A stretch of 57,752 nucleotides of DNA. Source: an uncultured Neomegalonema sp. GTDB lineage: Bacteria; Pseudomonadota; Alphaproteobacteria; Rhodobacterales; Rhodobacteraceae. Numbering within the stretch: position 1 is the first letter of the stretch; each line of letters opens with the position of its first letter. The notes beneath the pieces are model-generated. The model made no database searches. It saw only the letters and a list, made by a program, of their open reading frames with translations, and was not told the DNA's origin. Of the stretch, positions 8,355 through 17,487 are shown one piece after another. The stretch spans positions 1 to 57,752 of the forward strand of contig CALFVD010000092.1 of NCBI GenBank assembly GCA_937928005.1, given 5' to 3'. Both the position numbers and the translations under genes were made by a program.

Positions 8355-9406
8355 GCGAAAGGGCACCGGGCAAGCATCTTGCCCGCCCGGTCGAAGATAA
8401 TCGTCTCTACCTCGATATCCGCCCCGCGCAACGTCTCGATCACAACCTCACGCGCGTCCTTGCAGACCGATGCCGCCAGCGCCTCGCCGCCCATCCCGAA
8501 CGCTTCAAGCGCCGTGTTTGCATCCGCCACCGCCGCCACACCGCTCCGCTCGGCCAGCGCCTCCAAATCGACCTGACTGCGCTTAGAATGTAGGTCAAGC
8601 GCCCCTTGCGACAGCTTCGTCATCTTGCCCGGACCACCCGCAATCGTAATGCGCGGCACCGGGTTGCGGCGCAGGTATTTCAACAATCCTCCCGCAAAAT
8701 CGCCCATATCCAGATAGGCCGTTTCCGGCAGGTCATAGAGTGCCTGCACCGCCCCCTCAGAAGTCGAGCCGGTTGCCCCCACCACATGCGCCGCCTTCGT
8801 CGCCACCGCCACATCGACCCCCCGATGGATCGAGGCAATCCATGCCGAGCAGGAAAACGGACGCACGATTCCGGTCGTGCCGAGAATGCTGATGCCCCCT
8901 TCGATTCCCAGACGCGGGTTCCACGTCTTCAGCGCCAATGCCGCTCCATGGGCGACCGATATCGTCACCTGCACATCGGGCGACACCGCATGCGCTGCAC
9001 TCACCTCCGCAATCACCTCATCAATCATACGGCGCGGCACAGGATTGATCGCCGGTTCTCCAACCGGGATGGGCAGGCCCGGCTTGGTTACCATCCCGAC
9101 CCCCTCCCCTGCATGAAACGTCACGCCCTTCCCCGTGGGCGCACGCGCCACCCGCACCGTGATATGCGCGCCATGGGTGACATCCGGGTCATCCCCCGCA
9201 TCCTTTTCCACCGTCGCCTCGGCCCAGCCCTCACCAAGCTGCGCATCGAGAATGGAAAATTCCGGCGTCTGCCCTTTCGGTAGCAGGATCGTCACCCGGT
9301 CAGGGATTACACCACCACACAACCCTTCCCACGCCGCCTTCGCGGCGGCGGTCGCGCAGGCACCCGTGGTCCAACCACTACGAAGGGGCATATCCGGCTC
9401 ATTCAT
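8351..9406 (-). CDS. cbiD: CbiD, cobalt-precorrin-5B C1-methyltransferase
   Basis: 351 residues beginning MNEPDMPLRSGWTTGACATAAAKAA, the diagnostic N-terminus of CbiD. GTTGIVRPFS follows in the middle. CbiD methylates C1 during corrin ring contraction. It is classed with the anaerobic pathway, in place of CobF, yet here it sits next to cobN and bluB of the aerobic route. A CbiD-type enzyme standing in for CobF would explain this. It overlaps cobK by 4 bases and lies about 30 bases after the pqqB stop. Confidence 0.95.
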   Translation of the reverse strand: MNEPDMPLRSGWTTGACATAAAKAAWEGLCGGVIPDRVTILLPKGQTPEFSILDAQLGEGWAEATVEKDAGDDPDVTHGAHITVRVARAPTGKGVTFHAGEGVGMVTKPGLPIPVGEPAINPVPRRMIDEVIAEVSAAHAVSPDVQVTISVAHGAALALKTWNPRLGIEGGISILGTTGIVRPFSCSAWIASIHRGVDVAVATKAAHVVGATGSTSEGAVQALYDLPETAYLDMGDFAGGLLKYLRRNPVPRITIAGGPGKMTKLSQGALDLHSKRSQVDLEALAERSGVAAVADANTALEAFGMGGEALAASVCKDAREVVIETLRGADIEVETIIFDRAGKMLARCPFA

Positions 9407-9436
9407 CTGGGCGTTATACGCGAATACGACGCGCTG

Positions 9437-10342
9437 TCAGAGCGAAAGCTCCATACCATCGAAAGCCACTTCCCACCCCTGCGCCTCGGCCTCGGCCCGT
9501 TGCCTACTTTGTGGCAGCAGCAGCGGATTGGTATTGTTGATATGCACGAGAACACGGCGACCAATCTCGGTCTGCGCAAAGGTTGCCATTGTCCCGTCTT
9601 CGCCCGATACCGACATATGCCCCATCCGCGCGCCGGTTTTCTGGCCCACGCCCTCGCGCTGCATCTCATCATCAGTCCAAAGCGTACCATCGAACATCAA
9701 CATATCCGCTCCGTCGATACGCGCCCTCAGGTCGTCGGGCACGGCGGCGCAGCCCGGAATATACATCGCCCGTTTGCCGCCGCCTGTAATTTCCGCACCC
9801 ACCGTCTGCTCACCAACCAGTTGCGTCTCGACGGTATCGCCTTCCATATACAGCGGCACCTTACCCGGCACGGCGAACAGCCGCACGCTAACACCCGGAA
9901 CCGGCTCAAATGATGCATTCAGCCCAATCCGCTCGCGGGTTACAAAGGCCGGATCGAGAGCTGCGAAAACTGGGTTGGCATCGAGAACATTCGCAATCTC
10001 ACCCGTCATGTAGAGGCCGAGCGGATGCTTCTCACGCAAGGACAGCAACCCCGCCACATGATCGAGATCACCATTCGTCAGCACCACCGACGTAATCGGA
10101 CTATCCCGCAATCCCCGCTCCGGGCGCGGATGCATCTGAGGGTGCGCAATAATCTGCTCACGCATGTCGGGTGACGCATTGAACACGACCCAGTTTTCAT
10201 CATCCGCCGTCACCGCAATCGAAGACTGCGTCCGCGCCGTCACGCCATCCTCCCCCCGCCAAAACGCCGCACAGGTCGAGCACGCACAGTTCCACTGCGG
10301 AAACCCACCACCAGCGGCGGCACCAAGGATCAGGATACGCAT
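9437..10342 (-). CDS. pqqB: PqqB-like metallo-hydrolase
   Basis: 301-residue protein of the metallo-beta-lactamase fold. It has the PqqB-specific N-terminus (ILGAAAGGGFPQWNCACSTC), with a CxCxxC zinc site, and the LTNGDLDHVAGLLSLRE segment. PqqB acts in pyrroloquinoline quinone synthesis, probably as a hydroxylase on the PqqA-derived Glu-Tyr product. No pqqA, C, D or E gene is seen in this window, so it is isolated here. It may work with a distant cluster or have been kept for another role. The close neighbours are the cbiD/cobK pair downstream and a toxin-antitoxin pair upstream. Confidence 0.9.
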   Translation of the reverse strand: MRILILGAAAGGGFPQWNCACSTCAAFWRGEDGVTARTQSSIAVTADDENWVVFNASPDMREQIIAHPQMHPRPERGLRDSPITSVVLTNGDLDHVAGLLSLREKHPLGLYMTGEIANVLDANPVFAALDPAFVTRERIGLNASFEPVPGVSVRLFAVPGKVPLYMEGDTVETQLVGEQTVGAEITGGGKRAMYIPGCAAVPDDLRARIDGADMLMFDGTLWTDDEMQREGVGQKTGARMGHMSVSGEDGTMATFAQTEIGRRVLVHINNTNPLLLPQSRQRAEAEAQGWEVAFDGMELSL

Positions 10343-10355
10343 GAGAAAACCGCCT

Positions 10356-10640
10356 CTACTTCTTCAATGGATCGCGAGAGGTGTGAAAGACCGACAGAAT
10401 GGCAACGTAACCATCGAAGGGTTCGTAGATCACCAGATAGGGTGCGCGTTTCACTGGAAATTCCCGCAATCCGGCGCGAACGCTCCGCCGCCCGATCTGC
10501 GGCATTTCGGACACCAATATAAAAGTGCTTTCTATCCTCTCGAGAAGCGCCGTCGCCGCTACGGGATTGCGTTCGGACACGTAATCCAGAATTTCGACCA
10601 ACTCCTGTGCCGCGCGCGGCGTAAGACGGTATCGGCTCAC
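10356..10640 (-). CDS. RelE/ParE-family toxin
   Basis: 94 residues reading MSRYRLTPRAAQELVEILDYVSERNPVAA, with a C-terminal HTSRDPLKK tail. This is the layout of RelE/ParE-superfamily toxins, which either cleave mRNA at the ribosome or poison gyrase. ParE is more likely than RelE by the N-terminal TPRAAQEL helix, but that is a judgement by eye. Its start overlaps the antitoxin stop by 4 bases (ATGA). Confidence 0.88.
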   Translation of the reverse strand: MSRYRLTPRAAQELVEILDYVSERNPVAATALLERIESTFILVSEMPQIGRRSVRAGLREFPVKRAPYLVIYEPFDGYVAILSVFHTSRDPLKK

Positions 10641-10855
10641 CCCCGGAACCTGACGGTCATCGCCTCCAGATCATCTTCGGATACGAACTCACCTGCTTTC
10701 GCCTGAGCACGGCTCGCGTCGATCAAGGCAATACGAGCCGCGCTGTAGTGCGAGTGCTCCTCTGACACGCTGAGTATGATATCCGCCAGTTCCTCCTGCC
10801 GTTCCAACGGAAGCGACCTCAAGATTTCGCAAGCTTCATCTACTTTCGTGACCAT
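10637..10855 (-). CDS. Antitoxin of the RelE/ParE-type pair
   Basis: 72 residues, acidic, with no strong DNA-binding motif visible by eye. The C-terminal QAKAGEFVSEDDLEAMTVRFRG is a typical toxin-wrapping tail of short ParD/RelB-like antitoxins. It comes directly before the toxin in a coupled operon, which supports the assignment more than its own sequence does. The pair lies 20 bases after the pntB stop on the same strand. Confidence 0.78.
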   Translation of the reverse strand: MVTKVDEACEILRSLPLERQEELADIILSVSEEHSHYSAARIALIDASRAQAKAGEFVSEDDLEAMTVRFRG

Positions 10856-10875
10856 GGTTCACACTCCCCGCATCA

Positions 10876-12315
10876 TCAGCTCAACTGCTTCAATATCGCG
10901 TCGAGGCTATCCTTCGCATCGCCATAGAGCATCCGGCTGTTATCCTTGAAGAACAGCGGGTTCTCGACCCCCGAATACCCACGTCCCTGACCGCGTTTCG
11001 AGATGACGACGTTCTTCGCCTTCCAAACTTCCAGCACAGGCATCCCGGCGATGGGCGAGTTCGGATCGTCCTGCGCGGAGGGATTTACGATGTCATTCGC
11101 GCCAAGGATCATTACGAAATCCGTCGATGGGAAGTCGTCGTTGATCTCCTCCATCTCCAGCACAAAATCATACGGAACCTTCGCTTCGGCCAACAGCACG
11201 TTCATGTGCCCCGGCAGGCGACCGGCGACCGGGTGGATCGCAAAACGCACTTCCTTGCCCTTGTCGCGCAGCCTTTTGGTCAGCTCCGAAACCGCGCCCT
11301 GTGCCTGCGCCACGGCGAGGCCATAGCCCGGCACGAAGATTACGCTATCGGCGTCCTCCAGAAGCTGCACTGTATTGTCTACATTCGTGGGCACCATTTC
11401 GCCCTCGACTTCTTGCTGCGCGCCCGCCGTTGCACCGCCCCAACCACCAAGGATCACCGAGGCAAAGCTACGATTCATCCCCTTGCACATGATGTAGGAC
11501 AGGATCGCCCCCGATGCCCCGACAAGAGCACCCGTCACGATCAGCAGGTCATTGCCCAGAGTGAAGCCAATCGCTGCCGCCGCCCAACCCGAATACGAGT
11601 TCAGCATCGACACGACGACCGGCATATCTGCCCCGCCAATGGCAAGGATCAGATGACAGCCGATCAGCCCCGCAATGATCGCCACGACGATCATCGTCCA
11701 CAGGCCAGCACCCTGCAAATACAGGAACCCAAGGATGAAACATGCCGCAAAGGCGGCCAGATTGATCGCGTGCCGCCCCGGTAGTGTCAGCGCGTTGGAC
11801 GATATCTTTCCGGCCAGCTTGCCATAAGCAATGATCGACCCAGTGAAAGTGATCGCACCAATCAAGATACCAAGGAACAACTCGACCTTCAGAATACCCA
11901 GTTCGACCGAGCTTTTCTTGGCGATGGTCGCCGCAAAACCGGCTAAATCGCTAGTTGTGCCATCTGCGACCGCCGCCAAAGCGCGTTCCATCTCCAGATG
12001 CGCATTGATGCCGATGAAAACCGCCGCCAGCCCAACGAGAGAGTGAAACCCGGCGACGAGTTCCGGCATCTGCGTCATTTGCACTTTTTTGGCGACGAGC
12101 CAGCCCAGCCCTCCACCAATAATGATCATGCCAATGATGACGGGCAGGTTCGTGACACCCGGTGAGGCAACGGTCGCCACGACCGCCAGCGTCATCCCGA
12201 TGATGCCGTACCAAATCGCCCGTTTCGCCTTCTCCTGATTGGAGAGGCCGCCGAGGGCGAGAATGAAGAGAATGGCCGCGACCACATAGGCGGCGGTAGT
12301 AAGTCCGATACTCAT
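10876..12315 (-). CDS. pntB: NAD(P) transhydrogenase subunit beta
   Basis: 479 residues. The N-terminal half, to about residue 270, is made of membrane helices. The C-terminal domain III binds NADP(H) and shows [16 protein letters not shown] near residue 320. With PntA it couples proton entry to hydride transfer from NADH to NADP+. This supplies NADPH, useful for PHB and biosynthesis. It begins 15 bases after pntA ends. Length and order match the family. Confidence 0.97.
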   Translation of the reverse strand: MSIGLTTAAYVVAAILFILALGGLSNQEKAKRAIWYGIIGMTLAVVATVASPGVTNLPVIIGMIIIGGGLGWLVAKKVQMTQMPELVAGFHSLVGLAAVFIGINAHLEMERALAAVADGTTSDLAGFAATIAKKSSVELGILKVELFLGILIGAITFTGSIIAYGKLAGKISSNALTLPGRHAINLAAFAACFILGFLYLQGAGLWTMIVVAIIAGLIGCHLILAIGGADMPVVVSMLNSYSGWAAAAIGFTLGNDLLIVTGALVGASGAILSYIMCKGMNRSFASVILGGWGGATAGAQQEVEGEMVPTNVDNTVQLLEDADSVIFVPGYGLAVAQAQGAVSELTKRLRDKGKEVRFAIHPVAGRLPGHMNVLLAEAKVPYDFVLEMEEINDDFPSTDFVMILGANDIVNPSAQDDPNSPIAGMPVLEVWKAKNVVISKRGQGRGYSGVENPLFFKDNSRMLYGDAKDSLDAILKQLS

Positions 12316-12330
12316 TGATACCGCCTCCGA

Positions 12331-13905
12331 TCAGCTTTTTTGGAACATGGCGAGCATTCGCCGGGTGACGAGAAAGCCACCGAAGATGTTGATGGAGGCC
12401 ATCAATACCGATAGTGCCGCGAGGACCATCACGGTCGTATTTGGCGAACTGATCTGCAACAGCGCCCCGACGATAATGATCGACGACACCGCATTCGTAA
12501 TCGCCATCAGCGGCGTGTGCAGCGAATGCGCGACGTTCCAGATGACATAGAAGCCAACGAAGCAGGACAGCACAAAGACGATGAAATGCTGCATAAAGCT
12601 GGCCGGTGCGACCGTACCAAGTGCCAGTAATAGTGCCGCTCCAACCACGAGCAACATCGTCGTGCGACTGCCCGCCTTCTTCAATTCAGCCGCCTCACGG
12701 GCCGCAATCTGTTCCGGCGTCTCCTCCACCTTTTTCGGCGTTGGCGCTTTGGGCACAACCGAGGTGGAGACGGGTGGTGGCGGGAAGGTAATCTCCCCAT
12801 CCTTCACGACCGTACAGCCGCGAATAACCACATCCTCCATATTAACGTCCGGTTGGCCGTCCTTTTCAGGAGTAAGATCGTCGAGTAGATGCCGCAGGTT
12901 CGTGCCGTATAGCTGACTTGACTGCGCCGCCATCCGACTAGCCATGTCGGTATAACCGACGATGACCACATCGTTTTCCGTTACGATCCGCTCGCCCTTC
13001 ACGGTCAGGGCACAGTTACCGCCCTGCTCCGCCGCCAGATCAACGACGACCGAACCGGGCTTCATGGCCGCGACCATCTCGGCGGTCCACAGTTCCGGTG
13101 CCGGGCGACCGGGGATCAGCGCGGTCGTGATGACGATATCAACGTCAGGTGCTTGTGCCTGAAACAGTTCGAGTTGCTTTTCACGGAACTCCGGCGAAGA
13201 CGGCTTGGCATAGCCACCTTCAGTCCCACTATCGGCATTATCGAAATCGAGGAACAGGAACTCCGCACCCATCGATTCGATTTGCTCGGCGACCTCTGGG
13301 CGAATGTCGAACGAGCGCACAATAGCCCCCATTGAGCGCGCCGCGCCAATAGCCGCAAGGCCCGCAACCCCCGCCCCGATTACCAGCACTTTTGCCGGGG
13401 GTACCTTGCCCGCCGCCGTTACCTGCCCGGTAAAGAATCGTCCAAAATTGTTCGCCGCCTCGACCACCGCGCGATAACCCGCGATATTCGCCATAGAGGA
13501 CAGCGCATCTAACTTCTGCGCGCGACTGATACGCGGCACCTGATCCATCGCCAGCACGGCATGGGGCTTTTGGTCCTTCAGCTTCGCAACAAGATCTTCG
13601 TTTTGGGCGGGCCAGATAAAGCTGATAAGCAATGACCCTTCCTTGACCATTCCGGCCTCGGCCATACTCGGCTGCTGCACCTTCATCACGATATCCGAGC
13701 CGGACCATACCGCCGCCGCATCAGGCAGAACCGTCACACCGGCATCGCGATACACATCATCCGAGAAATTCGCGGCATCGCCTGCGCCGCTCTCGATTTG
13801 CAGATCGTAACCGAGTTTCTGGATACGCCCTGCGGTCTCCGGCGTTAGGGCAACACGCCGCTCACCAGCGGCGGTCTCCTTTGGCACACCAACTTTCAAT
13901 CCCAT
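12331..13905 (-). CDS. pntA: NAD(P) transhydrogenase subunit alpha
   Basis: 524-residue single-chain alpha subunit. The NAD(H)-binding domain I includes [22 protein letters not shown] near residue 170. A proline- and lysine-rich linker covers about residues 370-410 ([19 protein letters not shown]), and four hydrophobic helices form the C-terminus. Many alphaproteobacteria split this into PntAA and PntAB, whereas here the two parts are one gene as in E. coli. The 164-base gap upstream separates it from lpdA; I saw no clear promoter there. Confidence 0.97.
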   Translation of the reverse strand: MGLKVGVPKETAAGERRVALTPETAGRIQKLGYDLQIESGAGDAANFSDDVYRDAGVTVLPDAAAVWSGSDIVMKVQQPSMAEAGMVKEGSLLISFIWPAQNEDLVAKLKDQKPHAVLAMDQVPRISRAQKLDALSSMANIAGYRAVVEAANNFGRFFTGQVTAAGKVPPAKVLVIGAGVAGLAAIGAARSMGAIVRSFDIRPEVAEQIESMGAEFLFLDFDNADSGTEGGYAKPSSPEFREKQLELFQAQAPDVDIVITTALIPGRPAPELWTAEMVAAMKPGSVVVDLAAEQGGNCALTVKGERIVTENDVVIVGYTDMASRMAAQSSQLYGTNLRHLLDDLTPEKDGQPDVNMEDVVIRGCTVVKDGEITFPPPPVSTSVVPKAPTPKKVEETPEQIAAREAAELKKAGSRTTMLLVVGAALLLALGTVAPASFMQHFIVFVLSCFVGFYVIWNVAHSLHTPLMAITNAVSSIIIVGALLQISSPNTTVMVLAALSVLMASINIFGGFLVTRRMLAMFQKS

Positions 13906-14069
13906 ACGAAATATTCCCCCTCATCCGAAGCCGATTGCGCAACAAACTGTCCCTATTTACGCTGTGGGATACCACTGAGCCAGCATTGTGTGAAAGTACA
14001 TAATGTCGCGGGCGTGAAATCTTTTAACATCCTGCCCGCACATCACATCTCCTAATATTCGCCGATAGG

Positions 14070-15794
14070 CTATTTGCGCCTTGGCGGCATCAAATCGGTT
14101 ATCGTGCCCTCGTACATTTCGGTCGCCATTGCGACCGTCTCCGACAAGGTTGGGTGCGGGTGAACCGACAGCGCGACATCTTCGGCATCCGCGCCCATTT
14201 CAATGGCCAGCACAACCTCCGAAAGCAAGTCGCCCGCTGCTGATCCAACAATACCTGCGCCTAATATGCGGTTGGTATCAGGATCAAAAATAACCTTGGT
14301 CATCCCTTCGGAGCGACCATTGGCTAGACTGCGCCCAGAAGCGGCCCAGGGAAAGACACCCTTGCCAATCTTCTTGCCTTGTTTAGTAGCCTCTGTCTCG
14401 GTCAGGCCGACCCATGCAACCTCTGGATCAGTGTAAGCAACGGAGGGTATAACCTTAGCATCAAAAGCCGATTTATGCCCGGCGATAACTTCGGCGGCAA
14501 CCTTGGCCTCATGTACCGCTTTATGTGCGAGCATCGGTTGGCCAACGATATCGCCAATGGCAAAGATGGTGGGCACATTCGTCCGCATCTGCTTGTCCAC
14601 GCCGATGAAACCACGTTCATCGACCGTTACGCCTGCCGCTTCGGCATTGATCTTCTTGCCATTTGGAATACGGCCTACCGAAACAAGGATGCGGTCGAAA
14701 ACATCTGTAAACGTACCATCCGGCCCTTCAAAATCGACCTTCAAGCCAGTATCCATGGCCGTAACATTCGTTACCTTGGTTTTGAGGAAGATATTTTCAA
14801 ACCTTGGAGCCATACGCTTCTGCCAAATCTTGACAAGATCGGGGTCAGCCCCGGCCATCAATCCATCCAACAGTTCCACAACCGTAATCTGCGCACCCAG
14901 CGCATCGTAAACCGTGGCCATTTCCAGCCCAATAATCCCGCCGCCTAATACCAGCATCCGCTTTGGAATATCGACCAATTCCAGCGCATCCGTCGAATCC
15001 ATTACACGCGGATCGTCATGGGGGATGAAGGGCAACTCTACAGGCTCCGACCCGGCGGCGATAACCGCTTTGTCAAAAGTGACGGTCTGCACCACGCCAT
15101 CATCGCCTGTTACCCGGATCGCGCTTGATCCCTCGAATTCTGCTTTGCCGTGGATGACGCGAACCTTGCGCGCCTTGGCTAACGACGCAATACCACCGAC
15201 AAGCTTCGAGACAACGCCGTCTTTCCAGCCGCGTAGCGCGTCCACATCGATTTCAGGCTTTCCGAAGGATATTCCATGCGCCTTCATCTCTGACGCCTCG
15301 TCCACCACCTTCGCAGCATGGAGCAACGCCTTCGAGGGGATGCAGCCGACGTTAAGACAGACGCCGCCCAATTCGGGCCATCGCTCGATCAAAACCACAT
15401 CCAATCCAAGATCAGCAGCGCGGAAAGCGGCGGTATAGCCACCCGGCCCAGAGCCTAGAACAACCAGACCGGCATGGACATCACCCTGCGCCTTTGCGCC
15501 ACCCGCGACAGAATCCTCTTTAGGTCGCTGCGCAACCGATGGCGCACCCGTCTCTTCCTGTAATTCGAGTTCGAGAAGGACGGCCCCTTCACCAACTTTG
15601 TCATCCACTTTAACATGCAACGCCTTGACGATACCGGATTGGGGCGAAGGCACGTCCATCGCCGCCTTATCGCTTTCGAGCGTGACAATCGGATCTTCCG
15701 CGCTGACGGCATCGCCGACCTTAACGTGGATTTCAATGATAGGCACGGCATCGAAATCACCGATATCAGGGACTTTAATTTGTTCGGTAGCCAT
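14070..15794 (-). CDS. lpdA: Dihydrolipoyl dehydrogenase (PDH E3) with lipoyl domain
   Basis: 574 residues. An N-terminal lipoyl domain (DKAAMDVP around residue 45) is followed by a flavoprotein disulfide reductase, with redox-active GGVCLNVGCIPSK and C-terminal HPHPTLSE. It reoxidises dihydrolipoamide in the pyruvate dehydrogenase complex. The start at 15794 (MATEQIK) has a GGGGAAA ribosome site. An upstream ATG at 15809 would overlap the aceF stop. It lies 11 bases after aceF. Confidence 0.96.
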   Translation of the reverse strand: MATEQIKVPDIGDFDAVPIIEIHVKVGDAVSAEDPIVTLESDKAAMDVPSPQSGIVKALHVKVDDKVGEGAVLLELELQEETGAPSVAQRPKEDSVAGGAKAQGDVHAGLVVLGSGPGGYTAAFRAADLGLDVVLIERWPELGGVCLNVGCIPSKALLHAAKVVDEASEMKAHGISFGKPEIDVDALRGWKDGVVSKLVGGIASLAKARKVRVIHGKAEFEGSSAIRVTGDDGVVQTVTFDKAVIAAGSEPVELPFIPHDDPRVMDSTDALELVDIPKRMLVLGGGIIGLEMATVYDALGAQITVVELLDGLMAGADPDLVKIWQKRMAPRFENIFLKTKVTNVTAMDTGLKVDFEGPDGTFTDVFDRILVSVGRIPNGKKINAEAAGVTVDERGFIGVDKQMRTNVPTIFAIGDIVGQPMLAHKAVHEAKVAAEVIAGHKSAFDAKVIPSVAYTDPEVAWVGLTETEATKQGKKIGKGVFPWAASGRSLANGRSEGMTKVIFDPDTNRILGAGIVGSAAGDLLSEVVLAIEMGADAEDVALSVHPHPTLSETVAMATEMYEGTITDLMPPRRK

Positions 15795-15805
15795 AAGTTT
15801 TCCCC

Positions 15806-17467
15806 TCAAAGCAACAGATTACGGGGATCGGCCATCAGCCCCTTCAATGTGACGCAGAAACGGGCGGCCAGCGCGCCATCTATCGCGCGATGATCATAGC
15901 TGAGACAAAGCGGCAGCATGTTACGCGGTTGGAACTCCTTGCCATCCCATACCGGGGCCATTTTTGAGCGGGCAACACCAAGAATGGCGACTTCTGGCGC
16001 ATTGACGATAGGTGTGAAACTTGTGCCACCAATACCGCCCAACGATGAGATCGTGAAGCTTGCCCCCTGCATATCACCGCCTCTAAGCGCACCTTCGCGC
16101 GCTTTCTTCGATAACTCGCCAAGTTCGATGGATATCTGCTTGATACCCTTACGATCCGCATCCTTGATCACAGGAACCATCAATCCGCCCGGCGTATCCG
16201 CCGCAAAGCCGATATTATAGTAATGCTTGCGGATCAGCGCATCGCCTTCGGGTGAGAGCGAGGAATTAACCTCCCAATGCTCCTTGAGCGCCACAACCGA
16301 CGCTTTGATGAGGAACGAGAGCAACGTGACACGATAACCCTCCTCCTTGGCTTTCGTATCGAGTTCCTTACGGAAGCCGTCGATATCCGTAATATCCGCA
16401 TCATCACAATGGGTTACATGCGGAATATTAAGCCATGAACGATGTAGCACAGGGCCACTGATCTTCTTGATCCGGGGCATTTCGACCGTCTCGATCGACC
16501 CGAATTTCGAGAAATCGACCTTTGGAATCGTCGGGATACCCATGCCACTGCTCGACGTAGCAGCCGATGCGGAAGGTGCCGTGCCGCCAGACATGAACCC
16601 TTTCACATCATCCTTCGTGATGCGTCCTTTCTCGCCCGTTCCCGTAACCTTGTTCAGGTCAATATCCAGTTCACGCGCCAAGCGCCGCACCGATGGCGAG
16701 GCATGGACGCCAGAGAAATCGGCCATTTTCGGCGGCGGGCTATCCGCCCCAAACGTCGTTCCATCGGCGGAGCGAAGCGTTCCGCTTCCATCGGTATAGG
16801 CACCATCGGGCAGGTTATCAGGTTGGCGCTCGGCTGGTTTTGAGGCACCGCCATCACCTGCCTCACTCGCCGCCTGCGCGACCGGAGCGGCAGCGGGTGC
16901 ATCGCTACCCCCTTCGAGCAACAGGATCACCGACCCCTCAGATACCTTGTCGCCTACACTGACCTTGAGCGATTTCACCACTCCCGCTGCCGGAGCGGGC
17001 ACGTCCATTGCCGCCTTGTCACTCTCTAATGTCACGAGCGGGTCTTCGGCGGCAATCGTATCGCCCTCTGCCACATGCACCTCGATCACCGGCACATCAT
17101 CGAAATCACCGATGTCAGGCACTTTCACTTCGGTCACGCCATCGCCACTTGCGGCTGGCGCTGGTACTGGCGCTGAGGCCGGGGCAGCGGCGGCTGGAGC
17201 GGGCGCAGCATCCATCGGTGCGGCGGCTTTGCCTCCTTCATCCATCACCAAGATCAGCGTCCCCTCGCTCACCTTGTCATCCACAGCGACCTTCAATTCC
17301 TTCACCACACCGCTGACCGGCGAAGGCACATCCATCGCCGCCTTATCACTTTCCAGTGTCACAAGCGGGTCTTCAACATTGACGGTATCGCCCACGGCAA
17401 CATGGACTTCGATCACCGGCACTTCGTCGAAATCGCCGATATCTGGTACTTTCACTTCGGTAGACAT
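15806..17467 (-). CDS. aceF: Pyruvate dehydrogenase E2, dihydrolipoyl acetyltransferase
   Basis: 553 residues with two tandem lipoyl domains. Each carries DKAAMDVP with the lipoylated lysine, near residues 44 and 160. Ala/Pro-rich linkers separate them. A peripheral subunit-binding domain near residues 250-290 includes ASPSVRRLARELDIDLNKV. The catalytic domain ends with the active-site DHRAIDGALAARF. It transfers the acetyl group from E1 to CoA. It is cotranscribed with aceE 20 bases upstream and lpdA downstream. Confidence 0.97.
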   Translation of the reverse strand: MSTEVKVPDIGDFDEVPVIEVHVAVGDTVNVEDPLVTLESDKAAMDVPSPVSGVVKELKVAVDDKVSEGTLILVMDEGGKAAAPMDAAPAPAAAAPASAPVPAPAASGDGVTEVKVPDIGDFDDVPVIEVHVAEGDTIAAEDPLVTLESDKAAMDVPAPAAGVVKSLKVSVGDKVSEGSVILLLEGGSDAPAAAPVAQAASEAGDGGASKPAERQPDNLPDGAYTDGSGTLRSADGTTFGADSPPPKMADFSGVHASPSVRRLARELDIDLNKVTGTGEKGRITKDDVKGFMSGGTAPSASAATSSSGMGIPTIPKVDFSKFGSIETVEMPRIKKISGPVLHRSWLNIPHVTHCDDADITDIDGFRKELDTKAKEEGYRVTLLSFLIKASVVALKEHWEVNSSLSPEGDALIRKHYYNIGFAADTPGGLMVPVIKDADRKGIKQISIELGELSKKAREGALRGGDMQGASFTISSLGGIGGTSFTPIVNAPEVAILGVARSKMAPVWDGKEFQPRNMLPLCLSYDHRAIDGALAARFCVTLKGLMADPRNLLL

Positions 17468-17487
17468 AATGATTTTCCCCTTGGATA

